From Nitrosospira sp. (GTDB lineage: Bacteria > Pseudomonadota > Gammaproteobacteria > Burkholderiales > Nitrosomonadaceae), in the NCBI GenBank assembly GCA_013821425.1, contig JACDGV010000004.1:110112-174111 (forward strand): a stretch of 64,000 nucleotides of DNA. The letters are read 5' to 3'. Below the pieces are notes generated by a model. That model did not search any database, had not been told where the DNA came from, and saw nothing but the letters and a program-made list of their open reading frames with translations. The position numbers were made by a program, and so were the translations under genes. Shown piece by piece: positions 1 to 8,945 of this stretch. The stretch's first letter is position 1. Every line of letters starts with the position of its first letter.

Positions 1-96
1 ACTTACGCCGCAAGAAGAGAAGAAGTGGCGAGGGGTATAGTTGACCCCAACTGTCCCAATAGTGTCCCATGGAACACAAAAGGCTCACACATTTGA
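1..96 (+). CDS. 3' end of an unidentified gene, possibly an integrase
   Basis: Frame 1 is open from the window edge to a TGA at 94-96 and gives 31 residues that include AARREEVARGIVD and end KGSHI. It stops 20 bases before the encoded CCA end of the tRNA at 116-191. Tyrosine recombinases of integrated elements often sit next to the 3' end of the tRNA they target and end with charged segments. The position fits that, but no catalytic motif is inside the window. It could equally be a chance open frame. Confidence 0.25.
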   Translation, partial: TYAARREEVARGIVDPNCPNSVPWNTKGSHI

Positions 97-115
97 ACGT
101 AATCCCTTGTTTTAT

Positions 116-191
116 TGGTAGCGAATCCCAGATTCGAACTGGGGACCAACGGATTATGATTCCGCTGCTCTAACCACTGAGCTAATTCGCC
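116..191 (-). tRNA. tRNA with CAU anticodon, probably tRNA-Ile2 (lysidine type)
   Basis: The minus strand folds into a 76-base cloverleaf with CCA encoded. The acceptor stem GGCGAAT pairs with ATTCGCT through one G-U at the first pair. The anticodon stem-loop is GCGGA-ATCATAA-TCCGT, so the anticodon is CAU. The T arm is CCCAG-TTCGAAT-CTGGG. The short D arm (AGCTCAGTGGTTAGAGC) resembles the AUA-reading Ile2 tRNA, in which C34 becomes lysidine, more than elongator Met tRNA, which usually has one more D-loop base. Elongator Met remains possible; a TilS-recognition check would decide. Confidence 0.9.
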
Positions 192-225
192 ACACGCTAG
201 TTCCCGCCGAGGACGGAGGGGGGGA

Positions 226-254
226 ATTCTGCCTTCAGGAGGGGTCTCTGTCAA
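226..254 (-). promoter_or_regulatory. sigma-70 promoter of the tRNA gene
   Basis: Read leftward there is a perfect TTGACA (249-254), a 17-base spacer and CAGAAT (226-231). The sequence after the -10 is a run of C and G, like the GC-rich discriminators of stringently controlled stable-RNA promoters. The predicted start at about 219 leaves a leader of roughly 28 bases before the tRNA. Confidence 0.7.
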
Positions 255-394
255 GATTAAAAGGAGCTTGCCCCACCTTCCCTGTGATCTTGCAAATGAA
301 GAAAAGTGCCCTTAGCTGCGTTTAATGAATTCGATCAGGGACAGTTTTCAAGCTCGGTGGCCAGCCAGCCTCACCCATCGATTGGATGCGCCTG

Positions 395-400
395 TATAAT
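395..400 (+). promoter_or_regulatory. TATAAT box just upstream of the hydroxylase ATG
   Basis: A perfect TATAAT ends six bases before the preferred ATG at 407. If used, transcription would begin at or next to the start codon and make a leaderless mRNA. No good -35 lies 16-18 bases upstream and no Shine-Dalgarno precedes the ATG. The box may be fortuitous. Confidence 0.3.
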
Positions 401-406
401 GCCCTT

Positions 407-1576
407 ATGAAATTCGACGTGGTTATTGTTGGCGGCGGACTGGTGGGAGGCAGCCTGGCGCTTGCCCTTAAGGACAGCGGCCTCAAAATAGCACTGGTGG
501 AGTCGCGCGCACCCGTTCCGCTACCCACGGACGAGAGTTGGGACAGCAGGATTTACGCCATTAGCCCAGGCAGCGCCCGTTTTTTGCAGGAGCTGGGAGC
601 GTGGCAAGCACTTGATGTGACCCGCATTACGCCGGTTTATAAAATGGCGGTGTTTGGCGATGATGCCGCGGCCCGTCTGGATTTCAGCGCCTACGATATC
701 GGCTCCCCAGAACTGGCTTTCATAGTGGAGAACCGCCAGCTTCAAACCGCAATATGGGATAGGCTGAAGCGTCAAAAAAAATATGTCCGGATGTTTTGCC
801 CCGCGCAGTGCGCGTCGATGATACGGTCTGAATCTCACATCGACCTGACTCTGCACGACGGCAGTGTGTTACAAACGGCGCTAATTGTTGGCGCCGATGG
901 CCTGAACTCATGGGTGCGCGAGGGGGGCAAAATCGAGGTGTCCCGGCATCCTTATCAACAGATCGGCGTCGTGGCCAATTTTAGTGGAGACCGGCGGCAC
1001 AATAACGTTGCACATCAATGGTTCCGCCGGGATGGCGTGCTGGCGTTGCTACCGTTGCCCGATAAGATGGTTTCCATGGTATGGTCGCTAAAGGAAGAGC
1101 GCGCGCGCGCGTTGCTCGATTTATCTGAAATGGAGTTGTGTTTTCAGGTTACGGATGCCTCCTGCCGGGCGTTGGGTAATTTGCAGCTTGTTACGCCGCC
1201 CGCTGGTTTCCCGTTGAGTTTCCTGCACGTGAAGCAACTGGTTCAACCACGTCTTGCGCTTATCGGCGATGCCGCGCATGGCATCCATCCCCTCGCCGGG
1301 CAAGGCGTCAATCTGGGCTTGCGCGATGCGCAAGAACTCGCCAGAACACTGGTTGCGCGCGGGATGCAGCCGGATTGCGGCGATTATCCGCTGTTGCGCC
1401 ATTATGAGCGCGCACGCAAGGAAGACATCCTGGCGCTGGAATTGGTTACCGACGGTCTGCAGAAGTTATTCGACAACACCAACCCGACACTCGTACGCCT
1501 GCGCAACCTGGGGTTGGGAATCACCAATCGGTTGCCGCTTATCAAGGACCGGTTGATGCAGCATGCATTGAGCTGA
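407..1576 (+). CDS. UbiH/UbiF/Coq6-family FAD-dependent monooxygenase
   Basis: A flavoprotein hydroxylase of the ubiquinone family, expected to hydroxylate the aromatic ring of a ubiquinone precursor at the membrane face. Seen: the N-terminal FAD-binding VVIVGGGLVGG, the central GADGLNSWVR, and the C-terminal ribityl-binding GDAAHGIHPLAGQGVNLG. The 389 residues are normal for the family. I prefer the ATG at 407 because it places the Rossmann strand right at the N terminus; an in-frame ATG at 386 adds seven residues. Neither has a clear ribosome-binding site. Family members differ in ring position (C5, C6 or C1) and the sequence alone does not settle which, so I give no symbol. dsbC follows after 91 bases on the same strand. 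Confidence 0.88.
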   Translation: MKFDVVIVGGGLVGGSLALALKDSGLKIALVESRAPVPLPTDESWDSRIYAISPGSARFLQELGAWQALDVTRITPVYKMAVFGDDAAARLDFSAYDIGSPELAFIVENRQLQTAIWDRLKRQKKYVRMFCPAQCASMIRSESHIDLTLHDGSVLQTALIVGADGLNSWVREGGKIEVSRHPYQQIGVVANFSGDRRHNNVAHQWFRRDGVLALLPLPDKMVSMVWSLKEERARALLDLSEMELCFQVTDASCRALGNLQLVTPPAGFPLSFLHVKQLVQPRLALIGDAAHGIHPLAGQGVNLGLRDAQELARTLVARGMQPDCGDYPLLRHYERARKEDILALELVTDGLQKLFDNTNPTLVRLRNLGLGITNRLPLIKDRLMQHALS

Positions 1577-1667
1577 GGCCAACGGTTCGCTATTGCAACC
1601 CAGGCTCGCTATGGCAACCTGGAGTCCCAAGCCCTGAAACATCCACCCGAACCGGAGCAACAAGGTC

Positions 1668-2390
1668 ATGCGTTTGAATCCCATTTTTCCTGCTTTGGCA
1701 TTAAGTCTTTTTTTTGGTTCGGCTTTTGCTGACGAGACATCCTTAAGAAAAGCCCTTCAGGCAACTTTTGCCGGCGAAAAAATTGAAAGCATAAAAAAAA
1801 CGCCCTATCTGGGATTATATGAGGTTGTGCTGGGCGGCGAATTATTTTATACGAACGAAAACGCCAGCTATCTTTTTTTCGGGCATGTAGTCGATCCCCA
1901 GACCCGACAAAGCCTTACCAGCGAGCGCTTGCAACAGATCAAGGATGCGCGTCGCATAAATCCCGATTCGCTCCCGCTTGAGCTTGCGATGAAATCGGTG
2001 AAAGGCAGCGGCAAGCGCAAGCTGGTGGTTTTTTCAGATCCAAATTGTCCCTATTGCAAGCATCTGGAAAAGGAACTGGTTAATGTCACCGATGTGACCA
2101 TCTACACGCTGCTTTACCCGGTGCTCAACGGTTCGATAGCCACTGTCACGTCGATATGGTGTTCTCCCGACCGGCTCAAGGCCTGGGACAACTTCATGCT
2201 GAGAGGCATCACTCCAGCCGCGAAGGACTGTGACACGCCGATCGAAACGCTGCTCGAAGCCGGCAAGACTAACGGCATAAGCGGTACGCCGACGCTGATT
2301 TTTGCCGATGGCTCAATCCTGCCGGGAATGGTACCCGCTGCAACCATAGAAAAGAAGCTGAATGAGGCGCGAATTACCAACAGTCAATAG
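1668..2390 (+). CDS. dsbC: thiol:disulfide interchange protein DsbC
   Basis: Periplasmic disulfide isomerase/reductase of 240 residues. A signal peptide of about 21 residues ends SAFA-DE. A dimerisation domain follows, then a thioredoxin fold with the active site C127-P-Y-C130 and the cis-proline loop GTPT. Two further cysteines (in IWCSPD and AKDCDT) match the structural disulfide typical of DsbC. In cells DsbD keeps it reduced so it can reshuffle wrong disulfides, which matters for multi-cysteine cytochromes c. It follows the hydroxylase gene on the same strand and converges with mltA. Confidence 0.93.
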   Translation: MRLNPIFPALALSLFFGSAFADETSLRKALQATFAGEKIESIKKTPYLGLYEVVLGGELFYTNENASYLFFGHVVDPQTRQSLTSERLQQIKDARRINPDSLPLELAMKSVKGSGKRKLVVFSDPNCPYCKHLEKELVNVTDVTIYTLLYPVLNGSIATVTSIWCSPDRLKAWDNFMLRGITPAAKDCDTPIETLLEAGKTNGISGTPTLIFADGSILPGMVPAATIEKKLNEARITNSQ

Positions 2391-2419
2391 TGTTGGGCAC
2401 GGGGTTCGCGTGGTTTTTT
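2377..2419 (+). terminator. possible terminator after dsbC
   Basis: CCAACA (2377-2382) pairs perfectly with TGTTGG (2391-2396) around the stop codon. A short CACG/CGTG hairpin (2398-2412) comes next, followed by one G and six Ts (2414-2419). The second stem is only four pairs, so strength is uncertain. The location between convergent dsbC and mltA suits a terminator. Confidence 0.4.
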
Positions 2420-2438
2420 AGTGGCATTTGGGTCGAGC

Positions 2439-3629
2439 TCACCTCTGCGGGACAAAACCCCTGGATGGCATCAATACCCACATCTTGCCCATCTGCTTCA
2501 TCTTTCCCGCCTGATCCGCGGCTTCCGGGCCAAAACCCCAGAAGAAATCAGCGCGCACATTACCCTTGATGGCTCCGCCGGTATCCTGCGCTACCATCAG
2601 GCGGTGAAGCCGCTTGTCGGTATTCGGCCAGGTAGTAGCGAGAAAAACAGGCGCGCCCTGGGGTACGGCACGGGGATCGATGGCCAAGCTTCTGCCCGCA
2701 GTCAGCGGCACGCCGAGCGCTCCCAGCGGCCCCGGCAGGTCGCCCGGCAGTTCACGGAAAAAAACAAAGCTGGCGTTCTGTTGCAACAGCTCACCTAATT
2801 TATGCGGGTTTCTCTGGCCCCATGCCTTGATCCCCTGCATGGAGGCTTTTTCGAGGGGTAATTCCCCCCTCTCCACCAGTAATCTTCCAATCGATTTATA
2901 AGGGTAGCCGTTCTGATCGGAGTAACCTACCCGCACAATCCCGCCATTTTCGAGCTGCACCCGGCCCGAACCCTGGATTTGCAGGAAAAACAATTCAACC
3001 TCGTCATCCACCCACAAAAGCTCCCTCCCCTTTAGCGGTGCCGGGTTACTCTCTATTTCCGACCGGCTGTAATAAGGCACCACCTTGCGCCCTTGCAAGC
3101 GTCCGCGCAGCCGCATGTTTTTAAGCTCGGGGTAAATCTCGCCCAGGTCGACCACAAGAAGCTCGTCGGGCGTGGTATATATTGGATACCGGTAACGCCT
3201 GGATTGGGTGCGGCTACCCTTCAACAGCGGTTCATAATAGCCGGTAATCAAACCATCGCCGCTACCGTCGGGGTTCAGAACCTGATGCGGGGTAAAGCGG
3301 CTCTCTATGAATTGCCGCAGCATGACGGCATTCTGAGGCCCCATGGCGTCCCCCTCGATACAGGTTTCCTGCCATAGCGGCTGATTCTTCAAAACAGCGC
3401 AGCTGCGCAGGAAAGCTTCCCATGCGGGCTGGATATCATCGTCCGCCCAGCCGGCCAGTGCGGTCCAATCCGCAGGCTTGAGCACCGGTTGGAGTGCCGG
3501 TTCGGCCGGTACCGCGATTGCGGGCTGATCGGGGGCAATACGTATGGGGGGGGCGACGCTGCACCCCTCAAGTAACAGCACAGAGACAAGGGCGACGGCG
3601 AAGGCAAGAAAACTTAGTTGGTTTTTCAT
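2439..3629 (-). CDS. mltA: membrane-bound lytic murein transglycosylase A
   Basis: Outer-membrane lipoprotein that cleaves peptidoglycan glycan strands to 1,6-anhydromuropeptides. With the ATG at 3629 it has a lipoprotein signal ending LLEGC, so Cys23 would be lipidated; glutamate before Gly-Cys is a slightly unusual lipobox. The MltA domain carries GLITGYYEPLL and the 3D barrel ends with AQDTGGAIKG and RADFFWGFG, whose aspartates are characteristic of the family. An in-frame ATG at 3656 would add nine polar residues ahead of the signal peptide and is less likely. About 396 residues, normal length. Confidence 0.92.
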   Translation of the reverse strand: MKNQLSFLAFAVALVSVLLLEGCSVAPPIRIAPDQPAIAVPAEPALQPVLKPADWTALAGWADDDIQPAWEAFLRSCAVLKNQPLWQETCIEGDAMGPQNAVMLRQFIESRFTPHQVLNPDGSGDGLITGYYEPLLKGSRTQSRRYRYPIYTTPDELLVVDLGEIYPELKNMRLRGRLQGRKVVPYYSRSEIESNPAPLKGRELLWVDDEVELFFLQIQGSGRVQLENGGIVRVGYSDQNGYPYKSIGRLLVERGELPLEKASMQGIKAWGQRNPHKLGELLQQNASFVFFRELPGDLPGPLGALGVPLTAGRSLAIDPRAVPQGAPVFLATTWPNTDKRLHRLMVAQDTGGAIKGNVRADFFWGFGPEAADQAGKMKQMGKMWVLMPSRGFVPQR

Positions 3630-3679
3630 CGGGTTTTGGTTAAAGTGGTATTCCATAAATATACAACAAGCTCGAAATC

Positions 3680-3784
3680 ATGTGGGTAATACTCCTGGAA
3701 GCGGCCGTAGCCCTGGCATTGCTGATTCTCATCGTCTGGTGGACAAAGCCGAGAAGAAAAGACGACGAAAGCGACACTAAATGA
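3680..3784 (+). CDS. 34-residue single-pass membrane peptide
   Basis: An ATG at 3680 opens a 34-codon frame ending TGA at 3782. The peptide starts MWVILLEAAVALALLILIVWW, an uninterrupted hydrophobic helix of about 21 residues, and ends in a charged tail (KPRRKDDESDTK). The architecture of one helix plus a basic-then-acidic tail is what real small membrane proteins show and is unlikely by chance. It lies divergently 50 bases from mltA and before gdhA. The ribosome-binding site is weak and I do not recognise a family; the function is unknown. By the positive-inside rule the tail should be cytoplasmic. Confidence 0.55.
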   Translation: MWVILLEAAVALALLILIVWWTKPRRKDDESDTK

Positions 3785-3926
3785 TTGAGTGCGCGCCGAT
3801 AAGGGACAGCGCCATACCGATAAAGCTTCCGGCACTGAAGTAATATTATAAATACGGTGCGGTTCCGCAAGTTATTTGGCAGAATGCTGAACTTGGGGGA
3901 ATGTTTCGTTACAAGGGGGAATCATA

Positions 3927-5270
3927 ATGAAATATCGCAATTTTCACGAATTCTGCGCTTACATAGCAGAGCGTAATCCGGGCCAACCGGAATATCTGCA
4001 GGCTGTTGCCGAGGTCATGGAAAGTCTCTGGCCCTTCATCACGGAACATCCCCGTTACGCCGAACACAGCATCCTGGATCGCCTCATTGAACCGGAGCGG
4101 ATAATAATTTTCCGGGTTGCCTGGGTAAATGATCAAGGAGATGTCAATGTCAACCGAGGCTACCGGATACAACACAGTTCATCCATCGGGCCGTACAAGG
4201 GGGGCACGCGTTTTCATCCTTCCGTAAACCTCTCCATCCTCAAGTTCCTCGCCTTCGAGCAGACTTTCAAGAATGCGCTCACCACCCTGCCCATGGGCGG
4301 CGGCAAGGGAGGCGCGGACTTCGATCCCAAGGGCCGCAGCCCGGGAGAGGTAATGCGTTTCTGCCAGGCCTATATGAGCGAATTGTTCCGGCATGTCGGT
4401 TCCAATACCGATGTGCCTGCCGGGGACATCGGCGTGGGCGGACGAGAAGTGGGATTCATGGCCGGCATGATGAAAAAACTATCCAACCGCGCCGATTGCG
4501 TTTTTACCGGCAAGGGCCTGAGTTTTGGCGGATCGCTGATCCGACCGGAAGCCACCGGGTACGGCACGGTGTATTTCGCGGAGGAAATGCTCAAGCAATC
4601 CGGCCGCTCGCTCGACGGGCTGCGGGTTTCCGTTTCCGGCTCGGGAAATGTCGCGCAGTATGCGGTGGAAAAAGCAATGGCGCTCGGGGCAAAAGTGGTC
4701 ACTGTATCCGACTCCAGCGGTACTGTGGTCGATGAGGAAGGCTTTACCCAGGAAAAACTGGCTGAGCTGATGGAAGTGAAGAACCATCTCTATGCCCGGA
4801 TCAACACGTATGCGGAGCGAGTAAAGGCGGACTTTTTCCCCAACATGCGGCCGTGGTACATACCGGTGGATGTCGCTTTGCCGTGCGCAACGCAGAATGA
4901 ACTGAACGAGGAGGATGCGGCAACCTTGATCAAGAATGGCGTCGTGTGCGTGGCAGAGGGTGCGAATATGCCGTCCACGGCAGAGGCCGTCAAACGCTTC
5001 GAACACAGCGGGGTTCTTTTCGCGCCGGGCAAAGCCAGTAACGCGGGCGGCGTGGCAACCTCCGGTCTGGAAATGAGCCAGAACGCCATGCGTCTTTCCT
5101 GGCCACGGGAAGAGGTCGACGCCCGGTTGCTCGAAATCATGCAGGCCATACATCAATCCTGTTTGCAATACGGCCGGCGCAAGGATGGCACTGTCAGTTA
5201 TGTCGATGGCGCAAACGTTGCCGGATTCGTGAAAGTAGCAGATGCGATGATAGGCCAGGGAGTAATCTGA
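3927..5270 (+). CDS. gdhA: NADP-type glutamate dehydrogenase
   Basis: Cytoplasmic enzyme joining ammonium and 2-oxoglutarate to glutamate. The 447 residues match the hexameric small-subunit class. Seen: the substrate motif GPYKGGTRFHP, the lysine-rich PMGGGKGGADFDPKG with the catalytic lysine region, DIGVGGREVGFM, and the nucleotide fold VSVSGSGNVAQYA. A strong Shine-Dalgarno (AGGGGGAA) sits about six bases before the ATG. In an ammonia oxidiser this would be a direct assimilation route competing with glutamine synthetase. It converges with the aldehyde dehydrogenase gene. Confidence 0.95.
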   Translation: MKYRNFHEFCAYIAERNPGQPEYLQAVAEVMESLWPFITEHPRYAEHSILDRLIEPERIIIFRVAWVNDQGDVNVNRGYRIQHSSSIGPYKGGTRFHPSVNLSILKFLAFEQTFKNALTTLPMGGGKGGADFDPKGRSPGEVMRFCQAYMSELFRHVGSNTDVPAGDIGVGGREVGFMAGMMKKLSNRADCVFTGKGLSFGGSLIRPEATGYGTVYFAEEMLKQSGRSLDGLRVSVSGSGNVAQYAVEKAMALGAKVVTVSDSSGTVVDEEGFTQEKLAELMEVKNHLYARINTYAERVKADFFPNMRPWYIPVDVALPCATQNELNEEDAATLIKNGVVCVAEGANMPSTAEAVKRFEHSGVLFAPGKASNAGGVATSGLEMSQNAMRLSWPREEVDARLLEIMQAIHQSCLQYGRRKDGTVSYVDGANVAGFVKVADAMIGQGVI

Positions 5271-5401
5271 CACTATTTCCGAAGACTCGGGCCTTGCCGG
5301 GCCTTGACTGGAAGGCACTTTCGGGAGCCAAGATGTTTACCTGCCTGGATTGAGGCGTTTTCCCATAGCAATCATCTCCGTCGGCCCGAGGGTTCCTAAC
5401 G

Positions 5402-6766
5402 TCAGCGAACCCAGACGGTCTTGATGTTGGTGAATTCGCGGATGCCATGGTAGGATAATTCCCTGCCAAAGCCGGAGGCCTTGATGCCCCCAAAGGGCAA
5501 GCGCGGGTCTGACCTCACCATGCCATTGATAAAACAGCACCCCGCCTGAATTTGCCGGGCCATGTCTTCCGCGTGATCGGAATCACGGCTCCAGATGCTG
5601 GAACCAAGGCCAAAACGGGTATCGTTGGCAATATGAATGGCCTCCTCTTCATCCGTTGCATGTATCACGGCAGCTACCGGACCGAATAACTCTTCGTGAT
5701 ATGCCCGGGCTTTTGCCGTTACCCGATCCAGTATCGATGGCGGGTAAAATGCGCCCTCTCCCGGCACAGGCTCGCACCCCAGGATCGCTTGTGCTCCCTG
5801 TGTAATGGAGTCGCAAACCTGCTGATGCAGGTCTTCACGCAGATCAAGCCGTGCCATGGGTCCAAGCTGGGTTGTTTCGCGCATCGGATCACCGATTTTC
5901 AAATCTGCCGTTTTCTTGGTGAACAAGGATACGAACTCGTCGGCGATCTCCGCTACCGGAATAATCCGCTTGGCGGCGATGCATGACTGCCCGCAGTTCT
6001 GAAACCGCGCTTTAACCGCAAAGCTGGCGGCAAGTTCCAGATCGGCATCCTTCAGTACGATAAACGCATCGGATCCGCCCAGTTCCAGCACACATTTCTT
6101 CAGATGCTTGCCGGCGTCGGAAGCAACCTTTCGGCCTGCGGGCTCAGAACCGGTAAGCGTCACGGCGTGAACGTAGCGGCTGGCGATGGCTTCGCCGACG
6201 TCGGCTGCTTCAATCATTAGGGTGCTGAAAACATGCGGAGGAAATTTGGCATCGCGGAATAATTGTTCGAGCGCCAGCGCGCATTGCGGAACATTGGATG
6301 CATGTTTTAACACACAGGCGTTGCCCGCCATAAGGGCGGGGGCGGTAAAGCGCATCACCTGAAAAAACGGAAAATTCCACGGCATCACGCCCAGTACGAC
6401 GCCGATTGGCTCATAGCAAACATAGCTCTTGCCCGCATCCGTCTGGACTATCTCCGGCTGCATGAAATGCTGCGCATGCACCGCATAAAAATCGCATGCG
6501 AGCGCGCATTTTTCCACCTCGGCGCGGCCTTCACGCATTGGTTTGCCCATTTCAGCCGCCATCAGCGCGGCGTACTCATCAACCCTCTGATACAGCAGGA
6601 GGGCGGCAAGATTCATATGCTCAGCGCGTTCGGCAAACGGGGTCTGGGCCCAGGTTCGTTGCGCATTCCAAGTTCGCTCGAGAGCTGATACGAGATCCCT
6701 GCTGCCCCAACTCGTATAGGTCTTGAGTGTTTTATTGGTGGCGGGGTTCAGGCTGATATATGGCAT
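5402..6766 (-). CDS. NAD(P)-dependent aldehyde dehydrogenase, succinate-semialdehyde type
   Basis: ALDH superfamily, 454 residues. Seen: the cofactor segment GVMPWNFPFFQVMRF, the catalytic glutamate in LELGGSD and the nucleophile at about Cys262 in NCGQSC, plus the C-terminal LPFGGIKASGFGREL. The short N terminus and the wording around the active site resemble the YneI/Sad branch of succinate-semialdehyde dehydrogenases, which oxidise succinate semialdehyde to succinate. Substrate is not fixed by sequence. The neighbour gdhA makes glutamate, the source of GABA and succinate semialdehyde, but the genes converge and are not an operon. Confidence 0.87.
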   Translation of the reverse strand: MPYISLNPATNKTLKTYTSWGSRDLVSALERTWNAQRTWAQTPFAERAEHMNLAALLLYQRVDEYAALMAAEMGKPMREGRAEVEKCALACDFYAVHAQHFMQPEIVQTDAGKSYVCYEPIGVVLGVMPWNFPFFQVMRFTAPALMAGNACVLKHASNVPQCALALEQLFRDAKFPPHVFSTLMIEAADVGEAIASRYVHAVTLTGSEPAGRKVASDAGKHLKKCVLELGGSDAFIVLKDADLELAASFAVKARFQNCGQSCIAAKRIIPVAEIADEFVSLFTKKTADLKIGDPMRETTQLGPMARLDLREDLHQQVCDSITQGAQAILGCEPVPGEGAFYPPSILDRVTAKARAYHEELFGPVAAVIHATDEEEAIHIANDTRFGLGSSIWSRDSDHAEDMARQIQAGCCFINGMVRSDPRLPFGGIKASGFGRELSYHGIREFTNIKTVWVR

Positions 6767-6867
6767 GATATGCTATTCTTTACAGGAGGTATTCAATATT
6801 GAAAAATGATTGGAGGCCCACCCAATCCCCAGGCAATTTCATCCGATACTTGGATATATAGCAGGTT

Positions 6868-8817
6868 ATGAAAAAATTGTTTGCGGGTTTATGTCTCGCG
6901 GCATGGGCCGGAACGCTGCATGCCGCAACAGACGAGGATTTCCTCGCGATGAGGAAAGCGTTCGATGCGGGCCATTTCCCGCGAATGGCCACTTACGCCC
7001 AACGGATGCAAGGGCATATTCTGGAACCCTACGCGGCCTATTACCAGCTGCGCCTGCAGCTTGACAATACAACTGTTGGCCCCGATTCGATCAAAACGTT
7101 CCTTGACCGTTATCAGGACAGCCCCCTGAGCGACCGACTGAGCGGTGAGTGGCTAAAAACTCTGGGGAAGGCGCAACAATGGGAGTTGTTTGCCGAAGGA
7201 TATCCAGAGCTGACCAATTCCGATACCGAGCTCACCTGTTATTCCTTTCAGCAGCGCTTCTCGATATACGATAGCGGCGCCTACAACGAGGCGCGTCCTC
7301 TATGGTTCAGTGCACGCGACCTGCCCGAAAGCTGCACACCCGTATTCGAGGCGCTCGTCAATGCCGGCGTACTCACTGCGGAAGACATATGGGCGCGTCT
7401 GCGGCTAGCACTGGAAGTGGGCAATGTGAGCGTGGCCAAACGTATCAATCAGTACCTGCCCGGGGATCAGGCGCTAAATATGCCGAAGCTGACGGCAGCC
7501 GTGGACAATCCTCTACGCTATCTCGAAAAACACCGCAATGCGATCAAGACTCGCGCTGACCGGGAAATTGCCCTTTTTGCGATGCTGCGCCTGATCCGCA
7601 GCGGCCCCGACCAGGCTTATACCTATTGGCCGAAGATACGGGAGCAGTTCAGTGAGGCAGAGCATGCCTACTTCATGGTGCAGCTCGCGGACCAGGCAGC
7701 ACGAAGGCTGAATCCGCGGGCCTTGGGGTGGTTCCTGGAAGCAGCCGGCATCAGCACACCCGCGCCATTGTCCGATGCCCAGCTTGGCTGGAAAACCCGT
7801 GCTGCGTTGCGCGCCGGAGACTGGGATCTGGTATTAAGTACTATCGAAGCCATGTCGCCTCTGGAACAGGAGACGGGAGTATGGCGTTACTGGAAAGCGC
7901 GAGCCTTGAAGGCGAAGGGCAGAACGTGGGAAGCCAATGCTATCCTTGCCCCCCTGAGCATTGAGCACAACTTCTACGGGCAACTCGCGGAGGAAGATTT
8001 GGGCGTAACGATTGGCGTACCGGGAGACCCCTACAAAGCCACGGCGGAGGAGATTGCAGCGATTGAACGATTGCCGGGGATTCGACGCGCGCTTGCATTG
8101 TATCGCCTGAGCCTCCGCCCCGAGGCAACGCGTGAGTGGATTTGGGCAATTCGCGATTTCGATGACCGGCGGCTGCTTGCAGCCGCCGAGGTCGCACGCC
8201 GCAACGGCATCTACGATCGCGCCATCAATACAGCGGAAAAAACGGTGCAGGACCATGATTTCAGTCTGCGTTTCCTCGCCCCTCATCGCGACGCGCTGCG
8301 CGACCTCCTGAAACAACAGGAACTCGACGAAGCCTGGGTGTATGGTCTTATCCGTCAGGAAAGCCGGTTCATCAGCGACGCCAGATCCAGTGCCGGTGCG
8401 ATGGGCCTGATGCAATTAATGCCCGGCACGGCAAAATGGGTTTCAACAAAATTGGGGGTGCGGAAATTCCAGAAAAATCTGGTCAATGAGGTCAACACCA
8501 ACCTGACACTGGGGACCTATTATCTCAAACATGTTCTGACCCAGCTGGATAACCAGCCGCTGCTCGCCTCTGCCGCTTACAACGCCGGCCCCGGACGGGC
8601 GCGGCAATGGCGCGACGAGAAGCCCCTCGAAGGAGCAATTTACGCGGAAACCATCCCTTTCAACGAAACCCGCGACTACGTGAAAAAAGTCATGAGCAAC
8701 TCAATGTACTATGCCAACACTTTCGGTCACCAGACAACGGCACTGACTCGCCGGCTGGGCATAGTGGCGCCCAAACCGAGCGCAGGAAAACTTCTGGAGC
8801 AGGAAACGAGGCCATGA
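6868..8817 (+). CDS. slt: soluble lytic murein transglycosylase
   Basis: Periplasmic peptidoglycan lytic enzyme, 649 residues, near the length of Slt70. A signal peptide (to about AGTLHA) is followed by a long alpha-superhelical ring of short helices, a linker, and the lysozyme-like SLT domain. The catalytic glutamate is Glu498 in IRQESRF; the flanking SSAGAMGLMQLMPGTA and AAYNAGPGR are diagnostic. The start ATG has AGCAGG upstream. cca follows 128 bases downstream on the same strand. Confidence 0.93.
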   Translation: MKKLFAGLCLAAWAGTLHAATDEDFLAMRKAFDAGHFPRMATYAQRMQGHILEPYAAYYQLRLQLDNTTVGPDSIKTFLDRYQDSPLSDRLSGEWLKTLGKAQQWELFAEGYPELTNSDTELTCYSFQQRFSIYDSGAYNEARPLWFSARDLPESCTPVFEALVNAGVLTAEDIWARLRLALEVGNVSVAKRINQYLPGDQALNMPKLTAAVDNPLRYLEKHRNAIKTRADREIALFAMLRLIRSGPDQAYTYWPKIREQFSEAEHAYFMVQLADQAARRLNPRALGWFLEAAGISTPAPLSDAQLGWKTRAALRAGDWDLVLSTIEAMSPLEQETGVWRYWKARALKAKGRTWEANAILAPLSIEHNFYGQLAEEDLGVTIGVPGDPYKATAEEIAAIERLPGIRRALALYRLSLRPEATREWIWAIRDFDDRRLLAAAEVARRNGIYDRAINTAEKTVQDHDFSLRFLAPHRDALRDLLKQQELDEAWVYGLIRQESRFISDARSSAGAMGLMQLMPGTAKWVSTKLGVRKFQKNLVNEVNTNLTLGTYYLKHVLTQLDNQPLLASAAYNAGPGRARQWRDEKPLEGAIYAETIPFNETRDYVKKVMSNSMYYANTFGHQTTALTRRLGIVAPKPSAGKLLEQETRP

Positions 8818-8945
8818 AAACGGATGATGTAATGCACGTCTGCCAGCGCCAGTCGGTGTCTGGCACAACAAATGCGGCGTAAACGGGTCGATTATCTCCG
8901 GCACCAGGTCCGGCCGCCGAAGCTCGAGGGTCAGGCACGCGAGCG

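Noticed and set aside
3..254. 83-residue minus-strand frame across the tRNA
   Set aside because: It runs through the tRNA and its promoter and has no coding signature.
4479..5318. 279-residue minus-strand frame inside gdhA
   Set aside because: Shadow of gdhA on the opposite strand; no recognisable motif and no promoter.
6806..6871. 21-codon frame overlapping the slt start by ATGA
   Set aside because: The nearest AGGAGGT is 15 bases from its ATG, too far to act well, and the peptide is nondescript.
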